Positions 35,808 through 46,066 are shown, counted from the stretch's first letter. The stretch: 64,000 bases of DNA from Osedax fenrisi (GCA_964019155.1 OZ025244.1:13971513-14035512), one strand, 5' to 3'. Numbers and translations are program-made. Notes: generated by a model not told the origin, from the sequence alone.

Positions 35808-36660
35808 GAAAGTAACCGATTACAGAAACTCTCGATATATCAGAAACTATAAATACTATACAATTTGTTTTAATTAATAACATATTCATAATTATATAAA
35901 TAGTCTAAATAAGTATTTTTTTAAATAGTGATAATATATAATAGTATTTATTTATTACTTTTTAAATTTTGAAAAAAAATTCAACTCAAAACCTTCCTAA
36001 GGATAAAAAATGTATCCCCTAGTAAGTCAATATATGTACTTATTTTTTTTCAATGATACTACTTTTATTATAATGTTATTATTAGTACTATTAGTAGAGT
36101 TTATATATTATTTAAAATGTTTAATTTATATGAGAAATTAATTACATTGTACTTATAGTTTATAAATTATGAAAGATCTATAACCCATTCATGAATATAA
36201 TACATAGTTCTAATTATAAAATACAAATAGAATTCAGTGAATTTAAATAGTATCTCATATAGGTAAAATATCAATAAAATATTAAATATAATATTAACCG
36301 TGGTTCCTCACTCATCAACATAGTTGTTATAAATACGGTTTTAAAGATACCCTTATAAGGGAGGACATCATGCGATATGACATTAAATCCTGGCTCTAGG
36401 GAAATAACGGAAAGTTATAATGCTTAATACTAGCACTTTAGTCGGTTTAGAGGTGGGCACATGAGTAATTCATTATATTTATGAGCGATTGCGATAAAGA
36501 CATTTATATACGTATATATATATATACGTATATATATAATTTACTTTAATATCAAAAATATTGCATAATATATTATAATAACCTATTATATAGTTTATAA
36601 TTCATATATACAAATAATACCATGTAGAACATATTACTTATTGCAAACAAAAGATGAAGT
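35030..36660. other. Non-coding stretch
   Basis: Contains a GC-richer patch at 35440-35690 with no recognisable exon and a (TA)n tract at 35754-35804. A lone end AGGGGAAAGTAACCGATTAC at 35806 is related to the ACCGACCCCC MITE family, but no partner end was found. Confidence 0.4.
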
Positions 36661-36672
36661 AAGTAAGGAGAT

Positions 36673-36674
36673 AT

Positions 36675-36724
<50 letters not shown>

Positions 36725-36757
36725 TGGGAGAGATGGGAGAGAGAGAGAGAGAGAGTG
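36673..36757. repeat. (GA)n microsatellite
   Basis: Interrupted GA repeat. It produces charged Arg/Glu or Ser/Leu open frames that are not genes. Confidence 0.9.
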
Positions 36758-37225
36758 GTATACCTCAATACTGTACCCATATACACTTTCTCTATATGTA
36801 TCTATTACTTCTCTATACGATAGATACACATAGAAAGGGTACAATGTGCACAATGTAAGATGTACACTTAACACGTGACCGGTAACCCTTTACACCCTAC
36901 TAGGGGTAGAGCTTAGTTAGATACATAGCGACACTATAGTCAATGAGAGATTCGATGACCTATATTCAGTCACATATATAAGTATGTGTGTGCTAAATAT
37001 AAATCTACATTTATTGAAGTGTAATAACTGTGCCTAGGTACAGGCAGTATAGTCGTATATAATATGCCCTTATACGGCAGTTATTGTATATCATTATGTA
37101 ATTATTATTGACATAATCGTACAAGCAATTGTATAATATTACGTCTATTGCATCACCTATACGATTACACCATAATGCGTATCGTGGTAATATAGTAGTG
37201 TAGTAACGTGAGGCGCTGTTCTAGT

Positions 37226-37408
37226 CACGTGATGATGGTGTCTCCTTCCGGTCACGTGCCACGAACACATATTACGTAACACACGCGAGAGGTGTGACGT
37301 CATCAGGGCAGATGTGAACCGCAGCGATGGCAGTACCGGTAGTAGTAGTAGTAGTAGTCACGTGGTTATTGTCACGTGTTAGTAGGTCACGTGTTAGTAG
37401 GTCACGTG
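37226..37408. promoter_or_regulatory. Cluster of six CACGTG E-boxes with a CRE
   Basis: CACGTG at 37226, 37253, 37359, 37373, 37388 and 37403; the last four are spaced 14-15 bp within AGTAGGTCACGTGTT units. A CRE (TGACGTCA) lies at 37295. CACGTG is the site class bound by USF/Myc/CLOCK-type bHLH proteins. No exon is identified next to it. Confidence 0.45.
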
Positions 37409-37606
37409 ATGTGTTGTTACGTGTACGACTTACTAGTAACCCTATGTATCCGGTGTGGTAGTCTGCGATTACACCATCCATTTTAAATACTGTATAAATA
37501 CGGGTTTGTTTTGTAAACACATCTACCTTTTTATAATTTACCCTAAAATTTAAAGGCATAATTATATTAACGTAATCACTGAATCGAAAAGAGGTAACAT
37601 TTGATG

Positions 37607-37614
37607 CTCAGAAT
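37607..37614 (+). repeat. hAT target-site duplication, left copy (CTCAGAAT)
   Basis: Identical to 43417-43424. Confidence 0.9.
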
Positions 37615-37646
37615 TAGGGATGTAAATGATGCTCAAATCTAAAGCA

Positions 37647-37890
37647 TGATGCAGTCTCAGTCTCGGTTACCCAAAGCATCGATGCAGTATCAGTCTCGGT
37701 CACCTAAAGCATGATGCAGTCTCAGTCTCGGTTACCCAAAGCATCGATGCAGTCTCAGTCTCGGTTACCCAAAGCATCGATGCAGTCTCAGTCTCAATAC
37801 CTAAAGCATCGATTCAGTCTCAATGTAAATAACAATAGCATCGTTTAAGCCTCAGAATGGGTTACCTAAAGCATCGATGCAGTCCCAGTC
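37647..37890 (+). repeat. 33-bp subterminal tandem array
   Basis: About seven units of AAAGCATCGATGCAGTCTCA followed by GTCTCGGTTACC, degrading inward. Arrays of this kind near hAT ends are often transposase-binding sites, which is inference here. Confidence 0.8.
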
Positions 37891-38355
37891 TCTATAAAAT
37901 GCATTGCTATTAACTCATGCTTATTAAAGGCATCATTCAAGTGTTAGTCTCAGTTTTCATAAGTTCAAAATAGTTTCAGTGTCAGTCACCAGAATCATTG
38001 TTTTGTATATCAAACGAAAATAATTTCATTACAAACTATAGACAAGTATCATAAATAACTACCAGGAGTGTTAATTGATAAGAATCTTAATATGTTCATA
38101 AACACAAAAAGTCAAATCAGCCAACTATCAATTGCATAATATTAGAATTATAAGAACAAATATAAATTGTAATACATGTAAATTGATAAATCAAATCTTT
38201 ATTGGACTATTGTAAGTTACAATTTGTAACATACTTTTAATTAATTGACCTCCTTATCAGTTAATGGCATTACATAAAATAATTCGATCGTCATTCGCGT
38301 ATTATATAAATTAACACCAAAATCAATAGACGATCAGAATAACTGAACTGATGCG

Positions 38356-38370
38356 ACAACAACACCTACC
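38356..38370 (+). repeat. LINE target-site duplication, 5' copy
   Basis: ACAACAACACCTACC, repeated exactly at 42835-42849. Confidence 0.8.
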
Positions 38371-38371
38371 G

Positions 38372-41300
38372 ATGCGAACTTCCCGCCTTCACGCGGTGCA
38401 TCGTGCCCGTTTCTTCATGGAGACGGCGAAAAGGATACCCATCGGCATGGTCAGTCTCGAGCCCAAGGCCCGGACGGACTGCCGCTCCCCAAATCGCGGG
38501 GACGTTTTTTCGAAAGCCGGACAAATCTCCTCAGCAAATTTGATCCGTATGTTGTTGCTGAGAGCCGGGGATATTGAATCCAACCCAGGTCCAAGATGTG
38601 ATGCCTGCTCCAAAGAATTACGACAAAATCAATCTCATCTATTCTGTAGCGAGTGTCCAAATACTTGTCACAAACAGGAGAAATGCAGCGGTCTTCTTAG
38701 AGCGGCACAAGTTAGAGCTGTGTGGAAATGTTCATCTTGCATACAAGGTTCACCCATTGTGCGTCAACCCTCCCCCAATGTGATTACGCTAGTGGGGCAG
38801 GTGGTAGGAGATAGAGTCGAGTCATCTTCTAACGTTCATCATAGGCGATGTTTACTTTGCAGTAAAGTCACGAGAAAATCTCTTCGTCCGCTAATCTGTG
38901 TCAGTTGTCTTCGAGAATGTCACAAAAGCTGTTCAAAGCTATCGAGAGACGAACAGGATCTGTACATCAGAACAAGTTCGTGGAAATGTGACTTCTGCGT
39001 ATCCTCCCATAACAGGAAAGGAATCGATATCTCGAATCCTCCCTCGAATATAGCTGAAACAAGATCTGACTTGCTCAACAGAGGAAATCTGAAAATTCTA
39101 CAATGGAATACGAATGGAATAAAGACGAAAATGGTTGAACTAGAGGATAAATCAAGATTTTTAGATTTGGATATCATAATGATTCAAGAAACCAAACTAT
39201 GTTCAAAAGATAAAGTTCCTAGCATAAAAGGGTATGCGACGGTTCGAAAGGATAGAGGTGAAGGACGTGGTGGAGGGTTGATAACTTTCATCAAGGACGA
39301 TATACCTTACACCATCATAGAACACACTCAAGCAGTTCAAAACTCTCTTCTGGAGATACTTATGATCCAACTTAATTCCAGTTCTCTAAAACCAATGATA
39401 TGCGCAAATGTATACTGTCCTCCCACGAGAGGTGAGATGCATGGCCGAGAATTTTTTACATCAGAACTTCCGGCGGACAAGAATACCATCATTGGTGGTG
39501 ATCTGAATGCACACTCCCACATGTGGGACGAATGGCAGCCGGAAGATAACCTTGGTCAAGAAATCGAAGATTGGATGATGGTAAAGAACTTCGCAATTGC
39601 AAATGATGGCTCAGCCACGCGCGTCAATGCTGGTACTGGTGGCAGCAGTTCACCGGACGTTACGCTATTACATGACAGCTGGATTGACAAAGTTGAATGG
39701 ACCACGATTGACTGTATGGGCTCCGACCACCTTCCGATTCTGATAAATATCGAATGTCAAGTCTCTTCGCTAAAGCCAATACTGACCAAGGAACTACGCT
39801 GGAATTGGAACAAAGCTGACTTCAATGGTTTTTCACTCTATGTTGAAGATGCAATGAAGGACATTCCAAATGACATAGCAGCAGCTTCTGTGGACTCTAG
39901 GATGAACTTTCTAAATGACATTATCATTGAGGCTGCATACAAGTTTATCGGTAAAGCGAAATACTCAACCAATGATAAGGTATGGCTTACTCGTGAGATT
40001 AGAACTGCTATAAAAGCTCGTAACCAACTAAGAAGGAGTATTGCTACACATCGATCCGAATGGACAACAGCCTGTAGAGTAGTGAAAGACTTAATCAAGG
40101 TAAAAAAGGAAGAAAGATGGATAGATTTTCTTGCAGACTCGGAGCATAATGCAGATCCGAACAGGATTTGGTCCACCATTAAATCGCTAAGTGGGACAAG
40201 CAACGGAATCGCAAAGAATGAAACTCTAATCCACAATGGAAAGCAGTACGTCACAAGTAAAGCTAAAGCAAATGCCTTCATGAAAAGATACGCGTCCATA
40301 AGTCGTATAGACATTAAGAAACAGGACAGATGTAAAAAAGCTATTCGCCGTCGATTAAAGATGCCTACCGTGGAAATCCAAGGCGTTCAAGAATTCAATC
40401 TTGCAGAATTAAATCAAGCTATACGAAACATGAAATTGAAAGGTGCCCCAGGTAGAGACCTTATCTCCCCTCGCTTCATCAAAGCACTCGGCCCGAATGC
40501 TCTTGCATTCCTACTTGAAATATACAATGAATCATGGTCTAAAGGTATATGTCCCGCAACTTGGAGGGAAGCAGTAATCGTTCCTCTTCTCAAGAAAGGG
40601 AAACCAGCGAATAACATTGACTCATATAGACCCGTTTCTCTCACATCATGCATCGCTAAGACGATGGAAAGAATGGTTGCTAATCGGTTATCGTACATGG
40701 CCGAATCGAACGGTTGGTGGTGTGATGAACAGGCAGGATTTAGATCTTCACGTTCTTGTGAGGACCAAATTTTACGTCTGACACAGTCAATCAGTAATGG
40801 TTTCCAGAATCGTCCTGCTCTAAGAAGCGTTCTCGCTCTCCTGGACTTTAGCAAAGCGTTCGACACAGTGTGGAGAAACCGTCTGTTTGAGATTATGCTG
40901 GATAAAGGGGTGCCTACTACCATGGTAAAATGGATCAGGGGATTCCTTTGCGACAGAAATGCGCGAGTCAGAATCGATAATGTCACGGGGAAGTGCTTGA
41001 AATTACATCAAGGCTTACCTCAAGGTGCTGTTCTTTCTCCTCTACTGTTCATATTTTATATCAATGGTATTAAGGACATCGTTCCAGAAGAAGTTCAAGT
41101 AAGCCTTTATGCGGACGACATTGCTATATGGGCACAACACAAGGATATTCAGGTAGCTCAAGAGGCTGTTCAGTTAGCAGTGTCTAACATAGCCAGTTGG
41201 AGCTGTAATCACAAACTGATATTGAACCCTGCAAAATGCGTTGCATCTTTTTTCAGCACAGACCCGCACGAAGCTAAATGGATCCCCAGCATAACAATCA

Positions 41301-42304
41301 ATGATCAAATAATCCCGGTTAACAAGTTCCCTTCGTTCCTTGGCATCTCGTACGATAGAACATTGAGTTTTCGTACACATGCAGAAATTGTGAAAACGAG
41401 AGTTCTGTGCAGAACAAGAATACTAGCATCACTTGCCACCAAACAGTGGGGTTGGAGTCGGAAAAGTCTGGTAAGAGTCTTTAAAGCCACCATCCAAAGC
41501 GTACTACATTACTGTGGCGCAGGATGGCAACCATGGTTGGCCAAGTCGAATTTGCAGATACTTGAAAGGGCACAAAACCGCGCATTACGAGTCATAACCG
41601 GTCAACTATCAGATACACCACTGGAATGTCTAAGGATAGAGGCGGAGATCATGTCAGTTGCTGTCGCAGTAAGACGAAACTGTCTCATTGCATGGGAAAA
41701 GTCTGCACGTTTACCCCTAAGTAACCCAAGACGATCACTCTTCGACAACCCAGTGCCTCATCGTTGGAAAAACAGAAGTAGCTTCAGTCAGATGGCGATA
41801 GCAGAATGTGATTCGGCAGGTCTGAATACCCTACCACGCCAGAGACTCACTCCTGCAAAACCTCCACCCTGGACTTGGGATGCGGACCCGACGTGGAAAG
41901 TTATTACAGTCCTGAGAAGTGGCAATGGCAAATCAAGCAATATGGACACTCTTTTGCATGACACCATCGATACCTTATCAAGTTCTGGGACCCCAGACAT
42001 CATCATTTACACCGATGGATCAGCTAAGAGTGGTATCGCGAATGGAGGCAGTGCGGCTATCATCACGACAGGTCCGGCATCAAATCCTACGCGCATCTCA
42101 TCCATCAGCGAGACAGGAAGAAGGTGGACCTCATCGTTCGAAACTGAAGTGTCGGCGCTGAATCTGGCAGTGAAATGGCTTCAGGACAACGATAACCGGA
42201 GATATAAGTTCGTTATCATTTGTTCTGATAGCCAGTCAACTCTATCAGCACTAAGAAACTCGGGGAGAAGCGATGGAGTGGAGCTATCTGAAGTTAGACG
42301 TTGA
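38372..42304 (+). CDS. LINE polyprotein: 2A motif, zinc fingers, endonuclease, reverse transcriptase, RNase H (to the in-frame TGA)
   Basis: Start chosen at ATG 38372 because the upstream ATG (38351) lies in the flank outside the 5' target duplication. Numbering from 38351, in order: 2A motif GDIESNPGP (73-81); a PHD-like Cys/His cluster 83-130 ending WKCSSC; a second at 167-216 ending WKCDFC; endonuclease 247-465 (LQWNTNGIK, IQETKL, GGDLNAHSHMWDE, SDHLPIL); reverse transcriptase (GAPGRD, AFDTVWRNRL, GLPQGAVLSPLLF, catalytic YADD at 920-923); RNase H (YTDGS with Asp1222, ETEVSALNLA, CSDSQ). The product would nick target DNA and copy its own RNA there. A TGA at codon 1318 cuts RNase H before its last catalytic block. 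Confidence 0.9.
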   Translation: MRTSRLHAVHRARFFMETAKRIPIGMVSLEPKARTDCRSPNRGDVFSKAGQISSANLIRMLLLRAGDIESNPGPRCDACSKELRQNQSHLFCSECPNTCHKQEKCSGLLRAAQVRAVWKCSSCIQGSPIVRQPSPNVITLVGQVVGDRVESSSNVHHRRCLLCSKVTRKSLRPLICVSCLRECHKSCSKLSRDEQDLYIRTSSWKCDFCVSSHNRKGIDISNPPSNIAETRSDLLNRGNLKILQWNTNGIKTKMVELEDKSRFLDLDIIMIQETKLCSKDKVPSIKGYATVRKDRGEGRGGGLITFIKDDIPYTIIEHTQAVQNSLLEILMIQLNSSSLKPMICANVYCPPTRGEMHGREFFTSELPADKNTIIGGDLNAHSHMWDEWQPEDNLGQEIEDWMMVKNFAIANDGSATRVNAGTGGSSSPDVTLLHDSWIDKVEWTTIDCMGSDHLPILINIECQVSSLKPILTKELRWNWNKADFNGFSLYVEDAMKDIPNDIAAASVDSRMNFLNDIIIEAAYKFIGKAKYSTNDKVWLTREIRTAIKARNQLRRSIATHRSEWTTACRVVKDLIKVKKEERWIDFLADSEHNADPNRIWSTIKSLSGTSNGIAKNETLIHNGKQYVTSKAKANAFMKRYASISRIDIKKQDRCKKAIRRRLKMPTVEIQGVQEFNLAELNQAIRNMKLKGAPGRDLISPRFIKALGPNALAFLLEIYNESWSKGICPATWREAVIVPLLKKGKPANNIDSYRPVSLTSCIAKTMERMVANRLSYMAESNGWWCDEQAGFRSSRSCEDQILRLTQSISNGFQNRPALRSVLALLDFSKAFDTVWRNRLFEIMLDKGVPTTMVKWIRGFLCDRNARVRIDNVTGKCLKLHQGLPQGAVLSPLLFIFYINGIKDIVPEEVQVSLYADDIAIWAQHKDIQVAQEAVQLAVSNIASWSCNHKLILNPAKCVASFFSTDPHEAKWIPSITINDQIIPVNKFPSFLGISYDRTLSFRTHAEIVKTRVLCRTRILASLATKQWGWSRKSLVRVFKATIQSVLHYCGAGWQPWLAKSNLQILERAQNRALRVITGQLSDTPLECLRIEAEIMSVAVAVRRNCLIAWEKSARLPLSNPRRSLFDNPVPHRWKNRSSFSQMAIAECDSAGLNTLPRQRLTPAKPPPWTWDADPTWKVITVLRSGNGKSSNMDTLLHDTIDTLSSSGTPDIIIYTDGSAKSGIANGGSAAIITTGPASNPTRISSISETGRRWTSSFETEVSALNLAVKWLQDNDNRRYKFVIICSDSQSTLSALRNSGRSDGVELSEVRR
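38567..38593 (+). other. 2A-type ribosome-skipping motif GDIESNPGP
   Basis: Exact match to the D-(V/I)-E-x-N-P-G-P consensus, preceded by a Leu-rich helix (LIRMLLLRA) as in known 2A sequences. In such sequences the Gly-Pro bond is not formed and the ribosome restarts, here releasing about 73 N-terminal residues (from 38372) from the enzymatic protein. 2A-like motifs are known in some APE-type LINEs of trypanosomes and marine invertebrates. Confidence 0.85.
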
Positions 42305-42814
42305 TTATCAGCGTTAAAAATGCAAGTCCTCCTACAATGGGTCCCCGGTCACTGCGGTCTCATAGGAAATGAATGGGCTGACGTGGAAGCAGGAGAAGCA
42401 GCAGCAGGAAATGCGGTACAGTGCAATGTCGTGATATCTTTCAACTCGACAAAGGCTACAATCAGAAGACTAATCACAGATCCTCCGATCCTGCATCAAA
42501 GGACAAGGGAAGTTTTCGATGGCCAGCGCTCGAACAGTTCGCTGGGAAGAAGGGACGAAGTACTAATAGCACAACTAAGAAGCGTTCACTGCCACAAGTT
42601 AGCTGCTTACAGGAGTGTGGTATCACCAAATGAATCCCCCTTGTGTCCCCACTGCGAACTCGAACCTGAAACGCTCGAACATTGGCTGCAGGAATGTCCG
42701 GCATTAGTCGCGAAACATATCCGCGCATTTGGAGGAGCGGCACCTCCGTTAGCAGTCCTGGTAACCAACCCCGAGACTGTCTTAGCGTACGCACATGGAC
42801 TTTGGTCCTTGTGA
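42305..42814 (+). pseudogene. LINE C-terminal part after the in-frame TGA: RNase H end and zinc knuckle
   Basis: Same frame as the upstream open frame, so the TGA at 42302-42304 is the only break. Begins with the fourth RNase H block (WVPGHCGLIGNEWAD) and ends in a C-x2-C...H-x4-C knuckle (CPHCELEP...HWLQEC) usual at the C-terminus of I/R1/Jockey-group elements. The TGA follows CGT and is one C-to-T step from CGA, so CpG decay is a simple explanation. Confidence 0.85.
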
Positions 42815-42834
42815 CGCTGCCGCAATCAACAACA

Positions 42835-42849
42835 ACAACAACACCTACC
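42835..42849 (+). repeat. LINE target-site duplication, 3' copy
   Basis: ACAACAACACCTACC, following the AAC-repeat tail. Confidence 0.8.
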
Positions 42850-43416
42850 AATTAATTTCCACATTATTTATAAATTACTGGTAATTACACATTTTGCATA
42901 TCATCACAAGACACCAACATACCTCGCGAAATTAATAAAGCCATATTCAATTGAATGACTTAAGTCTGAGAGTACAGAGAATTATTTTTTGAAATTTTTA
43001 AAATATTCGTATACTAAACGAACATTTGAGTATATTATAAACAAAATAGCCACCTATCGATACATATAATTAATATTATGTCACATGAAATATGAAACAT
43101 TAATAACAATATGGATAAATATATAAAAATTATGTTTAAAATGTAACTTCAAAAAGCATCATTTCGGCTCGATTATGTTTTGTAAGAGTCTCATTTCGGC
43201 TTGGGATCGTTTGACTAGAGTCTTGGCTCGTTTGACTAAAGTATCGGCTCGGCTTGGGCTCGTTTAGCTAAAGTCTCGGTTCGGCTCGGGCTCGTTTGGC
43301 TAGAGTCTCGGCTCGGCATGGGCTCGTTTTTGTTCCGAAAATGAAAGTCTCGGCTCGGCATCAAAAACCAATAGTCTCGGCTCGGCATCAAAAGCTCGGC
43401 ATCATTTACATCCCTA

Positions 43417-43424
43417 CTCAGAAT
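43417..43424 (+). repeat. hAT target-site duplication, right copy (CTCAGAAT)
   Basis: Matches 37607-37614 exactly. Confidence 0.9.
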
Positions 43425-43563
43425 ATATATTTAAATTGTATATATAATAACAAAGATTCCTATGATCGATACAAACTAACTAGATATATAATAGAAATTA
43501 TATAAGTTACTTATTAATAATATAATAGTAAATCAGGAATATACTCCTTAGCTCCAATGTTGT

Positions 43564-43604
43564 TTGTTTGTCTGATACCCTAACTACTGAGCCATACATG
43601 TAGT
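43564..43604 (-). repeat. tRNA-SINE head fragment
   Basis: On the minus strand AACTACATGTATGGCTCAGT followed by AGTTAGGGTATCAGAC matches the SINE head. It lies next to (TA)n and no body remains. Confidence 0.5.
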
Positions 43605-43965
43605 TTATATATATATATAATTATAATGTATTAGTTGTGAAATATAAAAGTGAAAATAACATTTCTAAGTATTTTGAGTGAATTCAGTTCATCGCACGAA
43701 GTTTGTTGGGAGAATGTTCCACGCATTGGGACCAGTATATCTGAATCATATTCTATAGAATACGGGTATACTAGGTGATTATTGTGTACGTTAACGTTAT
43801 ACAATTGTATACTTAGTAAGTTGTATTAGTATTATAGTATATTAATATATTTATAATACTATAGTATGTATGTATACATGATTATTTAGTATTGCATATT
43901 ATTTGTTAGCTCTGCTTCACAGTATGTACAGTTATATAAGTAGGGCGGAGTATCAGTATCTGTAT

Positions 43966-44696
43966 CACGTGATGTAAAATATCCAGTATTGATCACGTGA
44001 TGTACGATGTTCAGGAGAATTCCGTTATCACGTGATACTATTGTGAGTCATCACTAATATGCATGTATACAATAGTGTACTTAATCATATATGTCACACG
44101 AATCGCCTACATATTTACACGCAATAATGTTAATATAGAATGACGATACCACGAGTACACGTACACTTAACATGCACATATACGTGCGCTTACAGTGTGT
44201 GCCGTATACACATACGCGGGGACACACTCGTAATGTATAGATGACCTGTGGTTTACCCTAGGGGGACTACCTACTTACCCCCTATCTTGTACCCTTCCGG
44301 TAACCCTACACCGACCAGTTGATTTAGCGTCGATAGGTCGCGGTGACGATACCAAGGGCATGTCCATAAGGACACGTAATTAGATATACTCTCTCGCGTA
44401 TGTGTGCCAGTCGGTAATCTATATTTAATTAACTGTATATTTATTTACACACACGCGTCTCGCTACCTCTGGTTCTCTATCGTGTCATAATCTAGCGATT
44501 AATGACTCATTCCTACCACTTACTTACCACTGTCCCCCGTTCTAACGCGATATCAACCACCTCCACCATCATGATATCACCGAACCGTGAGGCTATAGTT
44601 ATCCTGAGGGGGCGTGTTTACATTTGTGACCACGCCCCCCTCATAGTCATACCACCGTGACGTAGCCGCCCTCTTTAATTATAATTAAGTCACGTG
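43966..44696. promoter_or_regulatory. Second CACGTG cluster and GC-richer islet
   Basis: CACGTG at 43966, 43994, 44029 (each within TCACGTGA) and 44691, with GACCACGCCCCC at about 44619. Before the hAT insertion this islet lay about 600 bp from the cluster at 37226-37408. I see no exon in it. Confidence 0.4.
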
Positions 44697-44699
44697 TAT

Positions 44700-45070
44700 T
44701 TAACAAATGTTATGAATTAATATCCTCGGCACCTCTGGGACCTAAATATATGACATGATTATTCTATTTTATGTAAATATACAAATGTATTATATATTTA
44801 ATATATAATACATTACATAATGTTGTATAATTGAATAAAAAAGTTAATAATTTGAATTGAAACAACATTATTATATTAATATTTATTTGAATATTTGCAA
44901 ATATTAAATTGTATTGATAATTGAAATAGGTGGGAGTTTTTTCCTAAAAGTATAATTTAATAATATGTAATTATAAAATATACCCTTTATTAACTTTTTA
45001 ATCCGATTTACTAAATACATTAGGGTTAATAATTTAGAATATAATAATTAAATTAATTTGTAATATAACA
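44700..45070. other. AT-rich stretch, nothing recognised
   Basis: No open frame or repeat that I can support. Confidence 0.5.
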
Positions 45071-45072
45071 TA

Positions 45073-45382
45073 ATTATATTGTTATTGTTATTTGTATTAG
45101 GTGTAGTCATTTAATCCCATTCAAGAACTTAGATGACGTTTTTCACTTATAACATATAATATAATATATAGTATATGGCTCTAATGTCCCTTCGATTCCC
45201 CTCTCATGTTAAGGCATCCATGTTTTTAACGATAGGCGAACATTTATGTATACCCAATCATATACGATCTCTTCTAACTATTATTTTAATACATATTGTA
45301 ATTGTCCGGACGAGACTTGAACCCGCGTCCTACTGCTTGTGTCTCTGACACCTTAGCCAACTGAGCCACTCAGGCAGTTATA
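45073..45382 (-). mobile_element. tRNA-derived SINE, best-preserved copy
   Basis: On the minus strand the head has an A box (TGGCTCAGTTGGCTAAGG) and a B box (GGGTTCAAGTCTCG) at tRNA spacing. A body with CTTCGATT/CGAAGG..ACATTAGAGCC and AACGTCATCTAAGTTC follows, and an AATAACAATAACAAT tail. About 310 bp. RNA polymerase III promoter boxes look usable. Confidence 0.85.
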
Positions 45383-45797
45383 CAAATATTATTCATTGAA
45401 ACATAATATTAAAAAAAAAACAGTATATAAATTAACAGAATATAGTTAAGAGTAGGATGAATGGGATTGTTTAAAATTGAAGATAATTGTATCAAACAAA
45501 TATATTATAATATATGCACTGATAATGAGGAAGTGTAAACAATTATATCCTAGATTTTACTTTTAATAGTTATGAACATTGCAAGAACATATAATTATAT
45601 GTTGACTTAAATCATACTCAAAAGTCATAATAGTTCATTAACAAAAGTTACTTAAATAATTACCCATTAGCCATTAACCAACAAACCTTAAACAAATAGA
45701 AATGGACTAAACATTTAGAATCAGATAATGTACTGTAATTCCCGATATAGCTGCAGCACTATCCTATAGGATAAGGACATGTAATGTCCATCATAAA

Positions 45798-45805
45798 GTA
45801 TTAGT
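45798..45805 (+). repeat. P-element target-site duplication, left copy (GTATTAGT)
   Basis: Identical to 50643-50650. Confidence 0.9.
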
Positions 45806-45968
45806 CCAAGCCCTGCAACTCGGGCTATTTTGTGTAATGTCGATCACGTGGTTACAAATATAAACAGCGGCCATTGAGGATTGTAGATTTGAATTTATTT
45901 GAATTATTATAATTATTATATTTGTATTTATTATTTAACATTTTATACACCTTTTATATAACTATATA

Positions 45969-46066
45969 ATGCCTAATCATGGCATAATATGCGCTGTATA
46001 TGGATGTAAACATTATAACACCAATAGGGAATTTCGATTTCACAGATTTCCGCTTGAAAAAAAAAT
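45969..46066 (+). pseudogene. P transposase exon 1: THAP DNA-binding domain, N-terminal half
   Basis: ATG at 45969 opens MPNHGIICAVYGCKHYN then REFRFHRFP. This is the THAP pattern: Met-Pro, the Cys-x4-Cys pair and Phe-x-x-Phe-Pro. A donor AAAT|GTATAT follows. The rest of the THAP finger and its last Cys/His are not found downstream, so the coding region appears interrupted here. Confidence 0.75.

Larger units (their letters stand above)
38371..42834 (+). mobile_element. Non-LTR retrotransposon, Ingi/I-group-like, nearly intact
   Basis: 4464 bp between 15-bp duplications, ending in a CAA/AAC-repeat tail rather than poly(A). One long reading frame covers almost all of it. Base composition is far less AT-rich than the host flanks. 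The 5' end falls one base before an ATG, so there is essentially no 5' UTR and the copy may be slightly truncated. The combination of 2A motif, zinc fingers, apurinic endonuclease, reverse transcriptase and RNase H points to the Ingi/I group. The exact clade needs a phylogeny. Confidence 0.85.
37615..43416. mobile_element. Non-autonomous hAT element containing a nested LINE
   Basis: Terminal inverted repeats TAGGGATGTAAATGATGC and GCATCATTTACATCCCTA are perfect over 18 bp, flanked by the 8-bp duplication CTCAGAAT. Without the nested retrotransposon (38371-42834 plus one 15-bp duplication) the element is about 1.3 kb. It holds subterminal arrays: a 33-bp unit with GATGCAGTCTCAGTCTCGG at the left (37647-37890) and GTCTCGGCTCGGC units at the right (43180-43400). 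No transposase was seen, so it must have been moved by another hAT enzyme. Confidence 0.9.

Noticed and set aside
36638..36874. Ser/Leu- and Arg/Glu-rich open frames
   Set aside because: Both strands of a (GA)n microsatellite.
42302..42304. In-frame TGA as programmed readthrough or selenocysteine
   Set aside because: No CTA-type readthrough context or SECIS-like structure is evident, and a CGA to TGA transition is a simple decay step.
38389..42851. Antisense and alternative-frame open frames over the LINE
   Set aside because: Shadows of a long, GC-richer coding region; none has domain content.
45073..45382. A functional tRNA gene at the SINE head
   Set aside because: A and B boxes are good, but the cloverleaf stems are imperfect and a shared non-tRNA body and tail follow in several copies.
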